Positions 1 to 7,242 of a stretch of 57,224 nt of DNA are shown here, in pieces. A program made the position numbers and the translations under genes. Within the stretch, counting starts at the first letter, position 1. Each line of letters begins with the position of its first letter. The DNA is from a virus: positions 1-57,224 of the IMG/VR virus record IMGVR_UViG_3300027365_000015; one strand, 5' to 3'. The notes below the pieces were generated by a model. The model was not told the origin of the DNA. It was given only the letters and a program-made list of their open reading frames with translations, and did no database searches.

Positions 1-127
1 TGATAACCGTCGAAGGGCAGAACGCCCACGGCAGCAGGAACGCTCTTTAACAATGAATAGCCCAGCCGCCCGTAGGGGATTGCATCTTCGAGAGGTCGCT
101 GGGAGCGCGGGAGCTGCGCAAGTGCCA
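1..127 (+). promoter_or_regulatory. Early leader, proximal part, with rrn-like boxA
   Basis: This is untranslated leader of the left-arm operon. CGCTCTTTAACAA at 40-52 matches the boxA of E. coli rrn operons, the NusB/S10 recognition sequence, except at its first base. A hairpin lies just upstream, with GGGC/GCCC arms around AGAAC and outer CCGT/ACGG arms (about 7-31). The order hairpin then boxA is that of rrn leaders rather than lambda nut sites. The stretch is identical, base for base, to 54628-54754, where a promoter lies directly upstream. Here the promoter would be cut off by the window edge. The antitermination role is inferred. Confidence 0.6.
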
Positions 128-274
128 CTTAATGCCTCCGCCTGGGCTGAGAATGCAGGCGGCATCGGGATAGGCATCGCGCCTCTGAGGGTATGCAGTC
201 GAGCGAGCGGAAGGCCGCTCAAGGCCGGTTGCGGATCCGGTGTCTATCCCGATGCACAACGATAGGAGAGCACG
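128..274 (+). ncRNA. Structured leader with GGCTGAGAAT-loop hairpin
   Basis: Non-coding. A seven-pair hairpin has arms CCGCCTG (138-144) and CAGGCGG (156-162) around a loop containing GGCTGAGAAT. A second hairpin with the same loop core but a different stem lies at 1210-1238, and again in the second left arm near 54814-54842. Conserved loop with changed but still paired stem suggests an RNA structure under selection, possibly an antitermination element. That role is inferred. Confidence 0.4.
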
Positions 275-487
275 ATGAACACATGGCCAGGCGGTTATCG
301 CCACGCAATGAGCCAGAGCGAGCACGCGGCATGGAACGCAGACAATTACCCCGGAACACTGCAGCTCTGTTGTGACTGCGACGAGCCTACGGGTCGCTGC
401 GAGGAAGACAGCATTTACGCAGATGAAGACGGCGAGCATGGGCCGCTCTGCGAAGAATGCTGGGAGAGCATCAAGCCGAGCGAATAA
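275..487 (+). CDS. Small cysteine-rich (zinc-ribbon-like) protein
   Basis: This 70-residue protein carries CCDCD and CEEC cysteine clusters (roughly residues 32-36 and 60-63) spaced like a small treble-clef or zinc-ribbon fold. GGAGAG six bases upstream sets the ATG. I do not recognise a named family. With the next gene it forms a two-gene cassette lying between two copies of the repeated leader, absent from the second left arm at 54.7 kb, so it looks like a gained accessory module. Function unknown; metal or nucleic-acid binding is plausible from the cysteines only. Confidence 0.7.
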   Translation: MNTWPGGYRHAMSQSEHAAWNADNYPGTLQLCCDCDEPTGRCEEDSIYADEDGEHGPLCEECWESIKPSE

Positions 488-520
488 CCCACACCGCGCC
501 CCGGGCGTAGAGGAGGAGAG

Positions 521-1069
521 ATGGAAACCGCAATCGCAGAATCATGTCGCCCGAGAATCGCGAGACGGGCCACTGAAAGACTCCGCCGCTGGCGTCGTGC
601 TCGCCTTGAGCGCCGCGTTTACCGGCTGCTGGATCGACTCGAGGGCGACAGCAACATCGTCGGTCACATCCGGCGCGAGATGCCGGAAAGCGACGACGAG
701 ATGCAGAACATGATGCGGGCTCACCTGATCCGTATGGGTCAGCTATTCGCCGCTGAGGGTCACAGCGGATTTTCCGCCAGTTATGCGCTCGCCGCCTTGG
801 AGAAATTGCTTAATTTCGAGCCGCTGGGACCGCTGACAGGCGAGCCGGACGAGTGGACATGGCTCGACTATGGCGACGAGATGAAGGCCCAGAACAAGCG
901 GTGCGGCCACGTGTTCATGCGTGAGAACGGCACGGCCTACGACAGTGAAGGGCGCATATTTCGCGAGCCAGGTGGTGCGTGCTTCACCAGTAAAGGAAGC
1001 GCCGTAGACATCACCTTTCCCTACACGCCGACGCGGGAGTATGTAGACGTTCCCGCCGATCGCGACTGA
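521..1069 (+). CDS. Phage protein of unknown function, early cassette
   Basis: This 182-residue protein has a strongly basic N-terminus (RIARRATERLRRWRR, residues 12-26), a helical middle and a conserved-looking C-terminal block with PLTGEPDEW, QNKRCGHVF and ITFPYTP motifs. From memory, proteins with this C-terminal block occur in many unrelated phages without a known role. GAGGAGAG lies directly before the ATG. It is the second gene of the cassette present only in this left arm. Confidence 0.7.
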   Translation: METAIAESCRPRIARRATERLRRWRRARLERRVYRLLDRLEGDSNIVGHIRREMPESDDEMQNMMRAHLIRMGQLFAAEGHSGFSASYALAALEKLLNFEPLGPLTGEPDEWTWLDYGDEMKAQNKRCGHVFMRENGTAYDSEGRIFREPGGACFTSKGSAVDITFPYTPTREYVDVPADRD

Positions 1070-1666
1070 GCACACCGCAGCCCCGCTGCGCAGTGCGGAT
1101 AGCCTGCCATCGCAAGCGGTTGAGAAGGCGCGGGGACTGCGAGAGTGCCAACCATTTTGCTGGCGTTAGCAATATGGTCGCGATCCGCTGCGTAGTGCGG
1201 TAGACAGCCTGCCCGTTCGGCTGAGAATAGAGCGGGCATCGGAGAGGGCTGAATGCGCAGGCTGATGCGCAATCAATGACGTAGGCCAAGCATCCTGTAG
1301 TTCGCAAGATTGCAGGCTCCGCGCCGGGGACGGCGTCATATAAAACATCTTCAAGCGGCTTGGTAGGAACCATCAGAACCGTTCGCGCGCGTCATTGATG
1401 CAAAAGCCGGAGATCAGCACCGGCCAGCCCTCTCCGATGCGGCAATCACCGCATCACACAACCATTCACTCGATTAGATGATGAGGGGTGTGTTGTTTCT
1501 GATAGCCGGCGCTGGCAGCGGCCAATCTGCCAGCACGAATAATCCCTGCCTTGCCCTCTCCGGAGGGCTTTTTTCTGAGAGCACTCCCGTTGATCCAGGC
1601 CGATCCCAGCACGGCTGAGCCCCCGTGTGCGTGAGTGTTCCCAAAAACAAACAAACAGGAGGTTTT
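1070..1666 (+). ncRNA. Long untranslated, structured early leader
   Basis: There is no credible gene in these 597 bases. Bases 1144-1660 are almost identical to 54748-55260 (about four substitutions and one 4-base indel by eye), although the genes on both sides differ. Paired elements include CCGC/GCGG around 1083-1098 and 1185-1200, TGCCCG/CGGGCA at 1210-1238 with the GGCTGAGAAT loop, GATGCGG/CCGCATC near 1437-1456, and GCTGGCAG/CTGCCAGC at 1511-1534 just before an intrinsic terminator. Such conservation of a non-coding leader suggests a functional RNA such as a put- or nut-like antitermination region. I cannot show that from sequence alone. Confidence 0.5.
1553..1574 (+). terminator. Intrinsic terminator at end of early leader
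   Basis: GCCCTC (1553-1558) pairs with GAGGGC (1563-1568) across TCCG and is followed by six T. It lies upstream of the main left-arm genes, so those genes can only be expressed by read-through or antitermination. Confidence 0.85.
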
Positions 1667-1927
1667 ATGAAAAACGCAGATATGCCGGCAATGCCACAGC
1701 AGCGCAAGTGGCAGGACGACATGGAGGCTCACGTAGCCAATCCGCATTCCGGTGCACCTCCCATCGAAGGGTCCGGCCTTACCAAGCGAGAGCACATCGC
1801 CGCCATGGCGATGCAGGGGTTGCTGGCATCAGACGAGGGTGGCGGATTGAGCAGGGATACCTGCGTGAAGCTGGCGGTCGATCACGCCGACATGAAGCTC
1901 GAGCGCGAGCTAAGGGAGTGGCAATGA
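1667..1927 (+). CDS. Hypothetical phage protein
   Basis: This soluble protein has 86 residues. The ATG is set by AGGAGG seven bases upstream. The middle reads LTKREHIAAMAMQGLLAS (about residues 38-55), a pattern I remember from short phage proteins of unknown function that begin an early operon. The C-terminus is helical and acidic. It overlaps the next gene by ATGA, so the two are probably translationally coupled. Confidence 0.75.
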   Translation: MKNADMPAMPQQRKWQDDMEAHVANPHSGAPPIEGSGLTKREHIAAMAMQGLLASDEGGGLSRDTCVKLAVDHADMKLERELREWQ

Positions 1928-2091
1928 ACGTATTCCGTGAATCAGCCCTGTGGCTGGTCGGCATGCTACCCCAGCCCGCACCTGAGTGGGCGGTCGGCGC
2001 AGCGGTCATGCTCGGTATCTGGCTGGTCTTTGCGGCCATGCTGGCAGCCAGCGGGGCGATGGCCTGGCTGCTGAGCCGGAGGTCCGCATGA
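1924..2091 (+). CDS. Small single-pass membrane protein
   Basis: This 55-residue protein has one or two hydrophobic segments (about residues 6-15 and 22-48) and a basic C-terminal SRRSA tail. ATGA overlaps join it to both neighbours. Function unknown. The second left arm has a comparable small membrane protein at the same place (55268-55381), so a short membrane protein near the start of this operon seems to be a recurring feature. Confidence 0.65.
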   Translation: MNVFRESALWLVGMLPQPAPEWAVGAAVMLGIWLVFAAMLAASGAMAWLLSRRSA

Positions 2092-2258
2092 GCCTCGAGT
2101 GCGCATACCAAACACTAATCAACAAACTGCTGGCAGACCGAGACAGCGCTGAGGACGTGGCGATGATCGACAAACAGGTCTACCGGCTGCGCATCGAGCG
2201 CGTTCCCACCGAAAAAATACCGGAGGTCGTTGATGAACATCTCAACACGACAGCATGA
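2088..2258 (+). CDS. Small hypothetical protein
   Basis: The product is a 56-residue, charged, helical protein without cysteines or membrane segments. It starts in an ATGA overlap with the upstream gene and its end overlaps the next start by 26 bases. I do not recognise the family. Confidence 0.6.
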   Translation: MSLECAYQTLINKLLADRDSAEDVAMIDKQVYRLRIERVPTEKIPEVVDEHLNTTA

Positions 2259-2544
2259 GTTGCTAGCCGAGATTCAGCGGCTGGCGATTGCCTCTGTGCC
2301 CGAGCAGACAGGGCAATTGGGCTCTCATGAGGTTCGCACGTTCGCTGATGACGGAGTGTGGAGCGTTGTCAGCGCATACAACGCCAGCAACGCAACGCTT
2401 TATCACTCATACGTCAGTATCGAGGCCGACGGGGCAGAAATGCCGAATCCGCAGGCTGGGCCTGGCGCCCCAAGCACGCTCAGCGAGCAGCGCGACCAAC
2501 TCGCCCAATGGATTGCCGCCAACCGCAAGCAGGAGGCCGCATGA
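2233..2544 (+). CDS. Hypothetical protein, paralogous to 55738-56016
   Basis: It encodes 103 residues. The ATG at 2233 has GGAGG six bases upstream and is preferred to the TTG at 2230. The last 25 or so residues (EQRDQLAQWIAANRKQEAA) are nearly identical to the end of the 92-residue product at 55738-56016, while the front halves differ much more. This makes the two left arms homologous here. Function unknown. Confidence 0.7.
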   Translation: MNISTRQHELLAEIQRLAIASVPEQTGQLGSHEVRTFADDGVWSVVSAYNASNATLYHSYVSIEADGAEMPNPQAGPGAPSTLSEQRDQLAQWIAANRKQEAA

Positions 2545-2816
2545 AGTCCACCACCATCGATCCCCGCTGCGTCCTGACGCCTCGCGCCCAACGGGCCTAT
2601 GACGCTGTGCAGGATGGTAACTCCGACGCCATGCAGTCGTTCGCCGAGCATCTGTCTGAGGAAGGCCTGTTGGGTGCCGGCTCAGCCGAGCTGCCTATCG
2701 AACTCACCGTTGGCCATCTGGTGGAACGCTATATCCAGACCGCAGACGGCACCGCCGAACTGAAAGCCTGGGCCATGGCCGTCGCCGACGAACCCGCCGC
2801 TGACCTCGCGGCATGA
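2541..2816 (+). CDS. Hypothetical protein
   Basis: This 91-residue acidic, helix-rich protein begins in an ATGA overlap with the upstream gene. It occupies the position just before the annealing-protein gene, as does the 79-residue product at 56378-56617. The two share only a loose resemblance (an acidic helical C-terminus). Function unknown. Confidence 0.65.
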   Translation: MKSTTIDPRCVLTPRAQRAYDAVQDGNSDAMQSFAEHLSEEGLLGAGSAELPIELTVGHLVERYIQTADGTAELKAWAMAVADEPAADLAA

Positions 2817-2892
2817 AAAAGGCCCTGACCAGTGTGGAGCTGGGCAGTGCCGGATGATCCGAGTCCAAACGAATCACCGAGGAGCATACCTC

Positions 2893-3687
2893 ATGTCTCA
2901 GGACAATGAACACCTAGCGCTGTGGCAGCAGGTGGAAAAGACACCAACCGATGCGGTGAAGCCAGCCAAAGTCAATGGCCAGCAGATTACGGCAATCGAC
3001 ACCATGCACATGGTCAAGCTGGCCACCAAGCTGTTCGGCCCCCAGGGAATCGGCTGGGGATATCGCATCGACGTGGACCGTTTCGACCAGGGGGCACCGG
3101 TGCTGCTCAAGGAGCAGGTCATCGGCCATGAGCAGACCCACACCTGCCAAATGACCCTCTGGTATCTATGGAACGGCGAGCGTGGCGAGGTTACCCACTT
3201 CGGCCACACCCGCGCCGTCTACATGACCAGCAAGGGGCAGTTCATCACCGACAACGAGGCGCCCAAGAAGTCGGTCACCGATGCGATGAAGAAGTGCCTG
3301 TCACAGCTCGGCTTCGCCGCTGACATATACACCGGCCTGTTCGACGACATGGGCTACCGGGCACTACGCGAAACCGAGACGCGCCTGGAAAAAGCCGAGG
3401 ACTTCGACGCCGAGCTCGAAAAGTACCGCGCCGACTATCAAGCCTGGCTCGAGCGCGAATGCGACACCCTGCGCCACAAGATCCCCCACCCCAAGAGCAT
3501 TGATCTGGCTGCCAGCACAATGCTCGAACGCATCAGTGACCGAGCCAGCATGGCACGCGTCGATCCCGCTAAGGGCATCGAGTGGATCAATAAGGCCCGC
3601 GATGAAGGCATCGAGCGCGTAAAAGCTGAGCGCGCCGCCAAACAGCAACAGCAACAGCAACAGCAGGAGGAAGCTACCCATGGATAA
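2893..3687 (+). CDS. Rad52-like single-strand annealing protein (putative)
   Basis: This 264-residue protein likely anneals complementary single strands during phage recombination. The block NEAPKKSVTDAMKKCLSQL (about residues 121-139), followed by GFAADIY and an aromatic-rich front half, resembles the Rad52/Sak-type annealing proteins of phages. The ATG at 2893 has GAGGAG upstream. It is followed by a coiled-coil protein and SSB, the usual recombination set. The C-terminus is a poly-glutamine tract encoded by a CAGCAA microsatellite. The second left arm has an ERF-type annealing protein after a similar upstream sequence, so the two are alternative modules. The family assignment is by motif memory and needs a profile search. 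Confidence 0.65.
   Translation: MSQDNEHLALWQQVEKTPTDAVKPAKVNGQQITAIDTMHMVKLATKLFGPQGIGWGYRIDVDRFDQGAPVLLKEQVIGHEQTHTCQMTLWYLWNGERGEVTHFGHTRAVYMTSKGQFITDNEAPKKSVTDAMKKCLSQLGFAADIYTGLFDDMGYRALRETETRLEKAEDFDAELEKYRADYQAWLERECDTLRHKIPHPKSIDLAASTMLERISDRASMARVDPAKGIEWINKARDEGIERVKAERAAKQQQQQQQQEEATHG
3641..3667 (+). repeat. CAGCAA microsatellite in the annealing-protein gene
   Basis: About four CAGCAA units encode the glutamine run at the end of the upstream protein, and the tract merges into the CAGGAGG ribosome-binding site of the next gene. Slippage could alter the tail length or the spacing to that site. Confidence 0.7.
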
Positions 3688-4744
3688 CGCAGCCGAGAAA
3701 CAAGAAGTCGCTCAACCCTATGCCACCGAACTTGTGGAACTCAATCGCGTAGAAGCAGCCCTTGCCGAGCTGCGCGCCAAGTACGGCACGGTGCCCGATT
3801 TCACCAACAAGACAGGCTATGAGAAAGGCAAAAAGGGCATTCGGGAGCTGACTAGCTACCGCACCAGCACCGACAAGCTACGGCTGTCCATCACGGAGCC
3901 GCACCGAAAATTCATTGATCGCGTGAACAGCTACGGCAAAGACTTGATCGGCAAGATCGAAGCCATCGAGAAGCCATTGAAGGCCGCCAAGAAAGAGGTA
4001 GACGAGGCGGAAAAGCGCAAGGCTGAGGAACGCATCGCCCGGCTTCAAGAACGCCTAGCCAAGGAAGTGACCTCGTTTCTCGACACGGCCGTCGGCCTCG
4101 ACTCCAACGGCCTGGCCGACCTGATCGAGGCTGCCGAGGCCGTGGATGTAGAGGGCTACTTCGATATCACGAAGGAAGCCGAGGACGAGCGCGCCAGGGT
4201 GATTCGTGAACTGACCAACATGCACGCCGCCACTCTGGAGCGCGAGCGTCTGGCGGCAGAACAGGAAGAGCTCGAGGCCCAGCGCCGCAAGATGCAGGAG
4301 GAAGCAGAGCGCCGTGCTGCCGAGCAAAAGGAGCTTGAGGAGCTTCGCCGCTTCAAGGCCGAGCAGGAAGCCGCCAAGGCAAGCCAGGACGCCGAACGCG
4401 AGCGAATCCGCCAGGAGGAGGAAGCCAAGGCAAAGGCCGAGGCCGAGCGCAAGGCGCGCGAGGAGGGACCGGCGCCGGCCGAGAATGAGCCGGCCATCCA
4501 AAGCCACAGCCCAAGCGCGGGCGAGCCCGGCTACCGGAAGCCACTCGACACCAGCCGCATCACTCAAGCCGCCGACAACTTCAAGCGCGGTAGCGACATC
4601 GCCCGGCCGGACACGGTCGAGATCACTCGCAAGGAATACGACCGCCTGCTGGTGGCTGAGGCCAAACTCGACGCCCTCGAAGCTGCCGGCGTGGACAACT
4701 GGGCCGGCTACGACGACGCCATGGCCCATCTCGAGGCCGCCTGA
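3680..4744 (+). CDS. Coiled-coil protein between annealing protein and SSB
   Basis: This is a 354-residue, strongly charged protein. Residues about 95-270 are a long alanine, glutamate and arginine-rich coiled coil; the N-terminal 90 residues resemble the globular part of phage coiled-coil proteins often found next to recombinases (DUF1351-like, from memory). It overlaps the upstream gene by eight bases and CAGGAGG lies before its start. Its position points to a recombination or replication accessory role, which is inferred. Confidence 0.7.
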   Translation: MDNAAEKQEVAQPYATELVELNRVEAALAELRAKYGTVPDFTNKTGYEKGKKGIRELTSYRTSTDKLRLSITEPHRKFIDRVNSYGKDLIGKIEAIEKPLKAAKKEVDEAEKRKAEERIARLQERLAKEVTSFLDTAVGLDSNGLADLIEAAEAVDVEGYFDITKEAEDERARVIRELTNMHAATLERERLAAEQEELEAQRRKMQEEAERRAAEQKELEELRRFKAEQEAAKASQDAERERIRQEEEAKAKAEAERKAREEGPAPAENEPAIQSHSPSAGEPGYRKPLDTSRITQAADNFKRGSDIARPDTVEITRKEYDRLLVAEAKLDALEAAGVDNWAGYDDAMAHLEAA

Positions 4745-4800
4745 CCACCCACTCGGGGCCCTGCCGGGCCCCGCCACACGAATTGCACAAGGAGGCCCGC

Positions 4801-5307
4801 ATGGCACGCGGCGTCAACAAGGTCATTCTGATCGGCAACCTGGGTGACGCGCCGGAAGTCCGCGCCATGCCCAGCGGTACGCCGGTCGCGAAGCTGCGAG
4901 TCGCCACTACCGATAGCTGGACAGATCGGCAAAGCGGCAACCGCCAGGAACGTACCGAATGGCATACCGTCATCCTGTTCGACAAGCAGGCCGAGGTCGC
5001 CCAGCGGTACCTGGCCAAAGGCTCCAAGGTCTACGTCGAAGGGAAGCTCCAGACACGTAAGTGGCAGGGGCAAGACGGCCAGGACCGCTATGCCACCGAG
5101 GTGCGCGGGCTCAATATGCAAATGCTGGATGCTCGCCAAGGGGGGCAGCAGGGCCCGGGGCAGTCATCAGGCCAACAAGGCAGCCACGGCGCCCCTCAGG
5201 GCGGCCAGCAAGGAACTCAGCAGCAGCCCAGCCAGGGACAAGGAAGCTACGGCGCCCCCGACCCGGGTAGCTTCGACGACTTCGATGACGAGATCCCTTT
5301 TGACTGA
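4801..5307 (+). CDS. ssb: Single-stranded DNA-binding protein
   Basis: The 168-residue product has a complete OB fold: [15 protein letters not shown] at the start, then TEWHTVILF and [11 protein letters not shown] glycine and glutamine-rich linker follows (residues about 112-155) and the protein ends DDEIPFD, the acidic tip that recruits repair and replication partners. ATG 4801 follows AAGGAGG. It protects single strands during phage recombination and replication and is part of the recombination module. An intrinsic terminator follows. Confidence 0.97.
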   Translation: MARGVNKVILIGNLGDAPEVRAMPSGTPVAKLRVATTDSWTDRQSGNRQERTEWHTVILFDKQAEVAQRYLAKGSKVYVEGKLQTRKWQGQDGQDRYATEVRGLNMQMLDARQGGQQGPGQSSGQQGSHGAPQGGQQGTQQQPSQGQGSYGAPDPGSFDDFDDEIPFD

Positions 5308-5343
5308 CGCCTGACCGGGGCGCACCCAAGTACCGGCAGCCAA

Positions 5344-5368
5344 CCCGCCCGCCATTCGGCGGGTTTTT
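5344..5368 (+). terminator. Intrinsic terminator after ssb
   Basis: CCCGCC (5344-5349) pairs with GGCGGG (5358-5363), followed by five T. Confidence 0.85.
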
Positions 5369-5387
5369 CCTTCCAGGAGACAGTTTC

Positions 5388-5780
5388 ATGAAATCACTGA
5401 TCGTCACCGCCATCGCCGCGTCGCTCACTGTCCTCGCGGGGTGCTCATCCGATGCCGACGTGGCATCGCGCAACCTGTCGAAAGCGGCGGACATGTTCGA
5501 GATCGAGCGCCGCGTCGTGTTCTACAACGGCATCACCAACGAGTACATGCTGACCATTCAGGGGCGCTGCTCTATCGCCGACCAGGGCAATCAGCTCGAG
5601 GTGACCTGCAAGACGGGTCCGGAGCAGTACAAAAAGCACTTCCTCGGGCTCAGCGACAACGTGACGTACTTCGCCGAGCAGCTGCGTCAGGCAGACGTCA
5701 GCACCTATCGCTATCGGGTGATCTTCAAGCCCGAGTCGCTGGTACCCAACGTTGATCTCGAGACCAGCGCCGGCTCCTGA
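5388..5780 (+). CDS. Phage beta-sandwich lipoprotein
   Basis: This protein has 130 residues with a type II signal peptide: basic MK start, hydrophobic stretch and the lipobox LAGC (cysteine about residue 19). The body contains FYNGITNEY, RCSI and LEVTCKTG, a pattern I remember from small lipoproteins of many temperate phages, annotated as beta-sandwich lipoproteins. It should be exported and anchored in a membrane. A surface or superinfection role is possible but unproven. It lies between two intrinsic terminators, like an independently gained gene. Confidence 0.75.
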   Translation: MKSLIVTAIAASLTVLAGCSSDADVASRNLSKAADMFEIERRVVFYNGITNEYMLTIQGRCSIADQGNQLEVTCKTGPEQYKKHFLGLSDNVTYFAEQLRQADVSTYRYRVIFKPESLVPNVDLETSAGS

Positions 5781-5804
5781 GCCATCATGGAATCCTTTAC
5801 CACT

Positions 5805-5826
5805 GCCCGCCACATGGCGGGCTTTT
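5805..5826 (+). terminator. Intrinsic terminator after lipoprotein gene
   Basis: GCCCGCC (5805-5811) and GGCGGGC (5816-5822) flank a four-base loop, followed by TTTT. Confidence 0.85.
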
Positions 5827-5842
5827 CGATTCTGGAGAGAGC

Positions 5843-6031
5843 ATGACTATCACAACCACGATTCAGTGCGACGCCTTCTCCTGCAGCCGAGAGCATGAGC
5901 TTAACGACGACAGCGATGGCGCCATTGAGTCTTCAGGCTGGGTCACTGACCCGCGCTACGGGCATCAGCATTACTGCCCCAAGTGCTGGCCGAAAGTGAA
6001 GCAGGAACTGGAGGAAGACGACGATGAGTGA
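5843..6031 (+). CDS. Small cysteine-rich protein
   Basis: This 62-residue protein has Cys-x4-Cys near residues 9-14 and CPKC near residue 45, so it may bind zinc. The C-terminus is acidic (EEDDDE). GGAGAG precedes the ATG, and the end overlaps the next start by eight bases. Function unknown. Confidence 0.65.
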   Translation: MTITTTIQCDAFSCSREHELNDDSDGAIESSGWVTDPRYGHQHYCPKCWPKVKQELEEDDDE

Positions 6032-7181
6032 CTTGAAGCCCTGCCCCTTCTGCGGCAGCGACGACACCTTCGTTGAGCGCGGAACCCTCAGCAGCTGCTT
6101 CGTCCAGTGCGACCAGTGCCAGGCGAAAGGCCCGGATACCTGCCCCGAAGACGAGCGAGATCTCGAGCTGGAAGAAGAGAACGAATGGGACCCAGGTGAG
6201 GCCGCCGCCCGCCGCCTCTGGAACCGCCGCACTCCACCAGAAGGCATGGTCATGGTGCCCCGGGAGATTACCGCCGAGACAGGCCACAAGGCGGGGATGA
6301 TCGGCGATTTCAAGGAGTCGGCTGAGGTGATGTGCTCCGAATGCGGCGCGGACGACCCGGACCCTGAGTGTGGCGAATGCGATGGGCTGTTCTTCTACCA
6401 GCAGGAGGTGACGGTCAGCTGGCCGACCCTCAAGGCGATCCATAAGCGCATCGTCGAACTATCGGAGGACCAGAATCATGAGCCAGACACACACTATCGT
6501 CGTCCGATTCCCCGAGGGGATCGTGCCGCGATACAGCGCCGCCACGGAATTCCAGGGCGGCCAGGTGGTGGCCGTGGACTTCGACGGCAATCGCCTGGCC
6601 ATCGCCCAGGAGCTGGAGGAAGTGCTGGACAAGCTGCTCCACCAGCTGAGCATCAACGACGACGAAGGGCTGTTCGAGCATGCGGACCTGGTGGTGCAGG
6701 CCCGGGATGTTCTGGAAAGAGCCGGGAGGGCGCGCCAATGAAGCTGCACAAGACAAGCCGAATCATCGGCGACGACGAGAACAATACCCGCCTGATCAAG
6801 GTGGTGGATGGCGATACAGAGGGCGCCGCCGAGGTGAAGGCCTTCGGCGAGCTGTCTGCCGAGGTGGTCGAGGGCGAGATGGCGGGACGCACCATCGAGG
6901 CCTTCGCCTGGCTGGAGAGAGCGCCCAAGGGCCACGAGATCAACGTCACCGAGAAACGCTCAGGGCTTCGCCTGGTGCGAATCCCGATCCTCACCGACCA
7001 GGGCGAATGGTTCCAGCTCGACGACGACCTGTTCAAGAAGATGCTGCCGACGCTCATGGAGGGCTGCAAGACAGCCGCCTTCCACCGCTTCCAGGAGGCC
7101 AGCGAGGAGCGCCTGGCAGAGATGTTCAAGCACATGGACAAGACGCCACCGCTGGAGCATTCAGGAAAGCTGACCGCATGA
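6024..7181 (+). CDS. Lar-like anti-restriction ORF without its own stop
   Basis: The N-terminal part matches the Lar family of restriction-alleviation zinc ribbons: KPCPFCGSDD, then CDQC and the closing AARRLWNRR (residues about 5-69). More cysteine pairs (CSEC, CGEC) follow to about residue 115. Lar-type proteins modulate host type I restriction or modification. Sense-like composition lasts to about residue 152 (6478). After that the frame runs without a stop, in low-quality Arg/Gly/Pro composition, through the next gene and then in frame through the 147-residue product starting at 6738, ending at 7181. Either a stop has been lost by an indel, or the two proteins are joined. Confidence 0.6.
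   Translation: MSDLKPCPFCGSDDTFVERGTLSSCFVQCDQCQAKGPDTCPEDERDLELEEENEWDPGEAAARRLWNRRTPPEGMVMVPREITAETGHKAGMIGDFKESAEVMCSECGADDPDPECGECDGLFFYQQEVTVSWPTLKAIHKRIVELSEDQNHEPDTHYRRPIPRGDRAAIQRRHGIPGRPGGGRGLRRQSPGHRPGAGGSAGQAAPPAEHQRRRRAVRACGPGGAGPGCSGKSREGAPMKLHKTSRIIGDDENNTRLIKVVDGDTEGAAEVKAFGELSAEVVEGEMAGRTIEAFAWLERAPKGHEINVTEKRSGLRLVRIPILTDQGEWFQLDDDLFKKMLPTLMEGCKTAAFHRFQEASEERLAEMFKHMDKTPPLEHSGKLTA
6478..6741 (+). CDS. Hypothetical protein
   Basis: It encodes an 87-residue protein: a short beta-like front (HTIVVRFPEG), then GGQVVAVDFDGNRLA, and an acidic helical C-terminal half. GGAGG at 6464-6468 sets the start. Its coding frame explains why the overlapping Lar frame degenerates into arginine and glycine here. 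It ends in an ATGA overlap with the next gene. Function unknown. Confidence 0.6.
   Translation: MSQTHTIVVRFPEGIVPRYSAATEFQGGQVVAVDFDGNRLAIAQELEEVLDKLLHQLSINDDEGLFEHADLVVQARDVLERAGRARQ
6738..7181 (+). CDS. Hypothetical protein (internal in-frame start)
   Basis: This 147-residue soluble alpha/beta protein opens MKLHKTSRII and has an acidic front half and a helical end (AAFHRFQEASEERLAEMF). The start lies in an ATGA overlap with the upstream gene, the habit of this operon. It is in the same frame as the Lar-like ORF upstream, so it could also be made as the tail of a fused product. No family recognised. Confidence 0.6.
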   Translation: MKLHKTSRIIGDDENNTRLIKVVDGDTEGAAEVKAFGELSAEVVEGEMAGRTIEAFAWLERAPKGHEINVTEKRSGLRLVRIPILTDQGEWFQLDDDLFKKMLPTLMEGCKTAAFHRFQEASEERLAEMFKHMDKTPPLEHSGKLTA

Positions 7182-7203
7182 AACGCAGCAGTAACGACTG
7201 ACC

Positions 7204-7229
7204 AGGCCACCCAGAGCGGTGGCCTTTTT
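7204..7229 (+). terminator. Intrinsic terminator before helicase-methyltransferase
   Basis: AGGCCACC (7204-7211) pairs with GGTGGCCT (7218-7225), followed by TTTT. Confidence 0.85.
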
Positions 7230-7242
7230 GATGGAGACTCGC

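Noticed and set aside
145-154. CTGAGA motif in leader hairpin as TPP riboswitch
   Set aside because: The other conserved TPP riboswitch segments are absent and the downstream genes have no link to thiamine.
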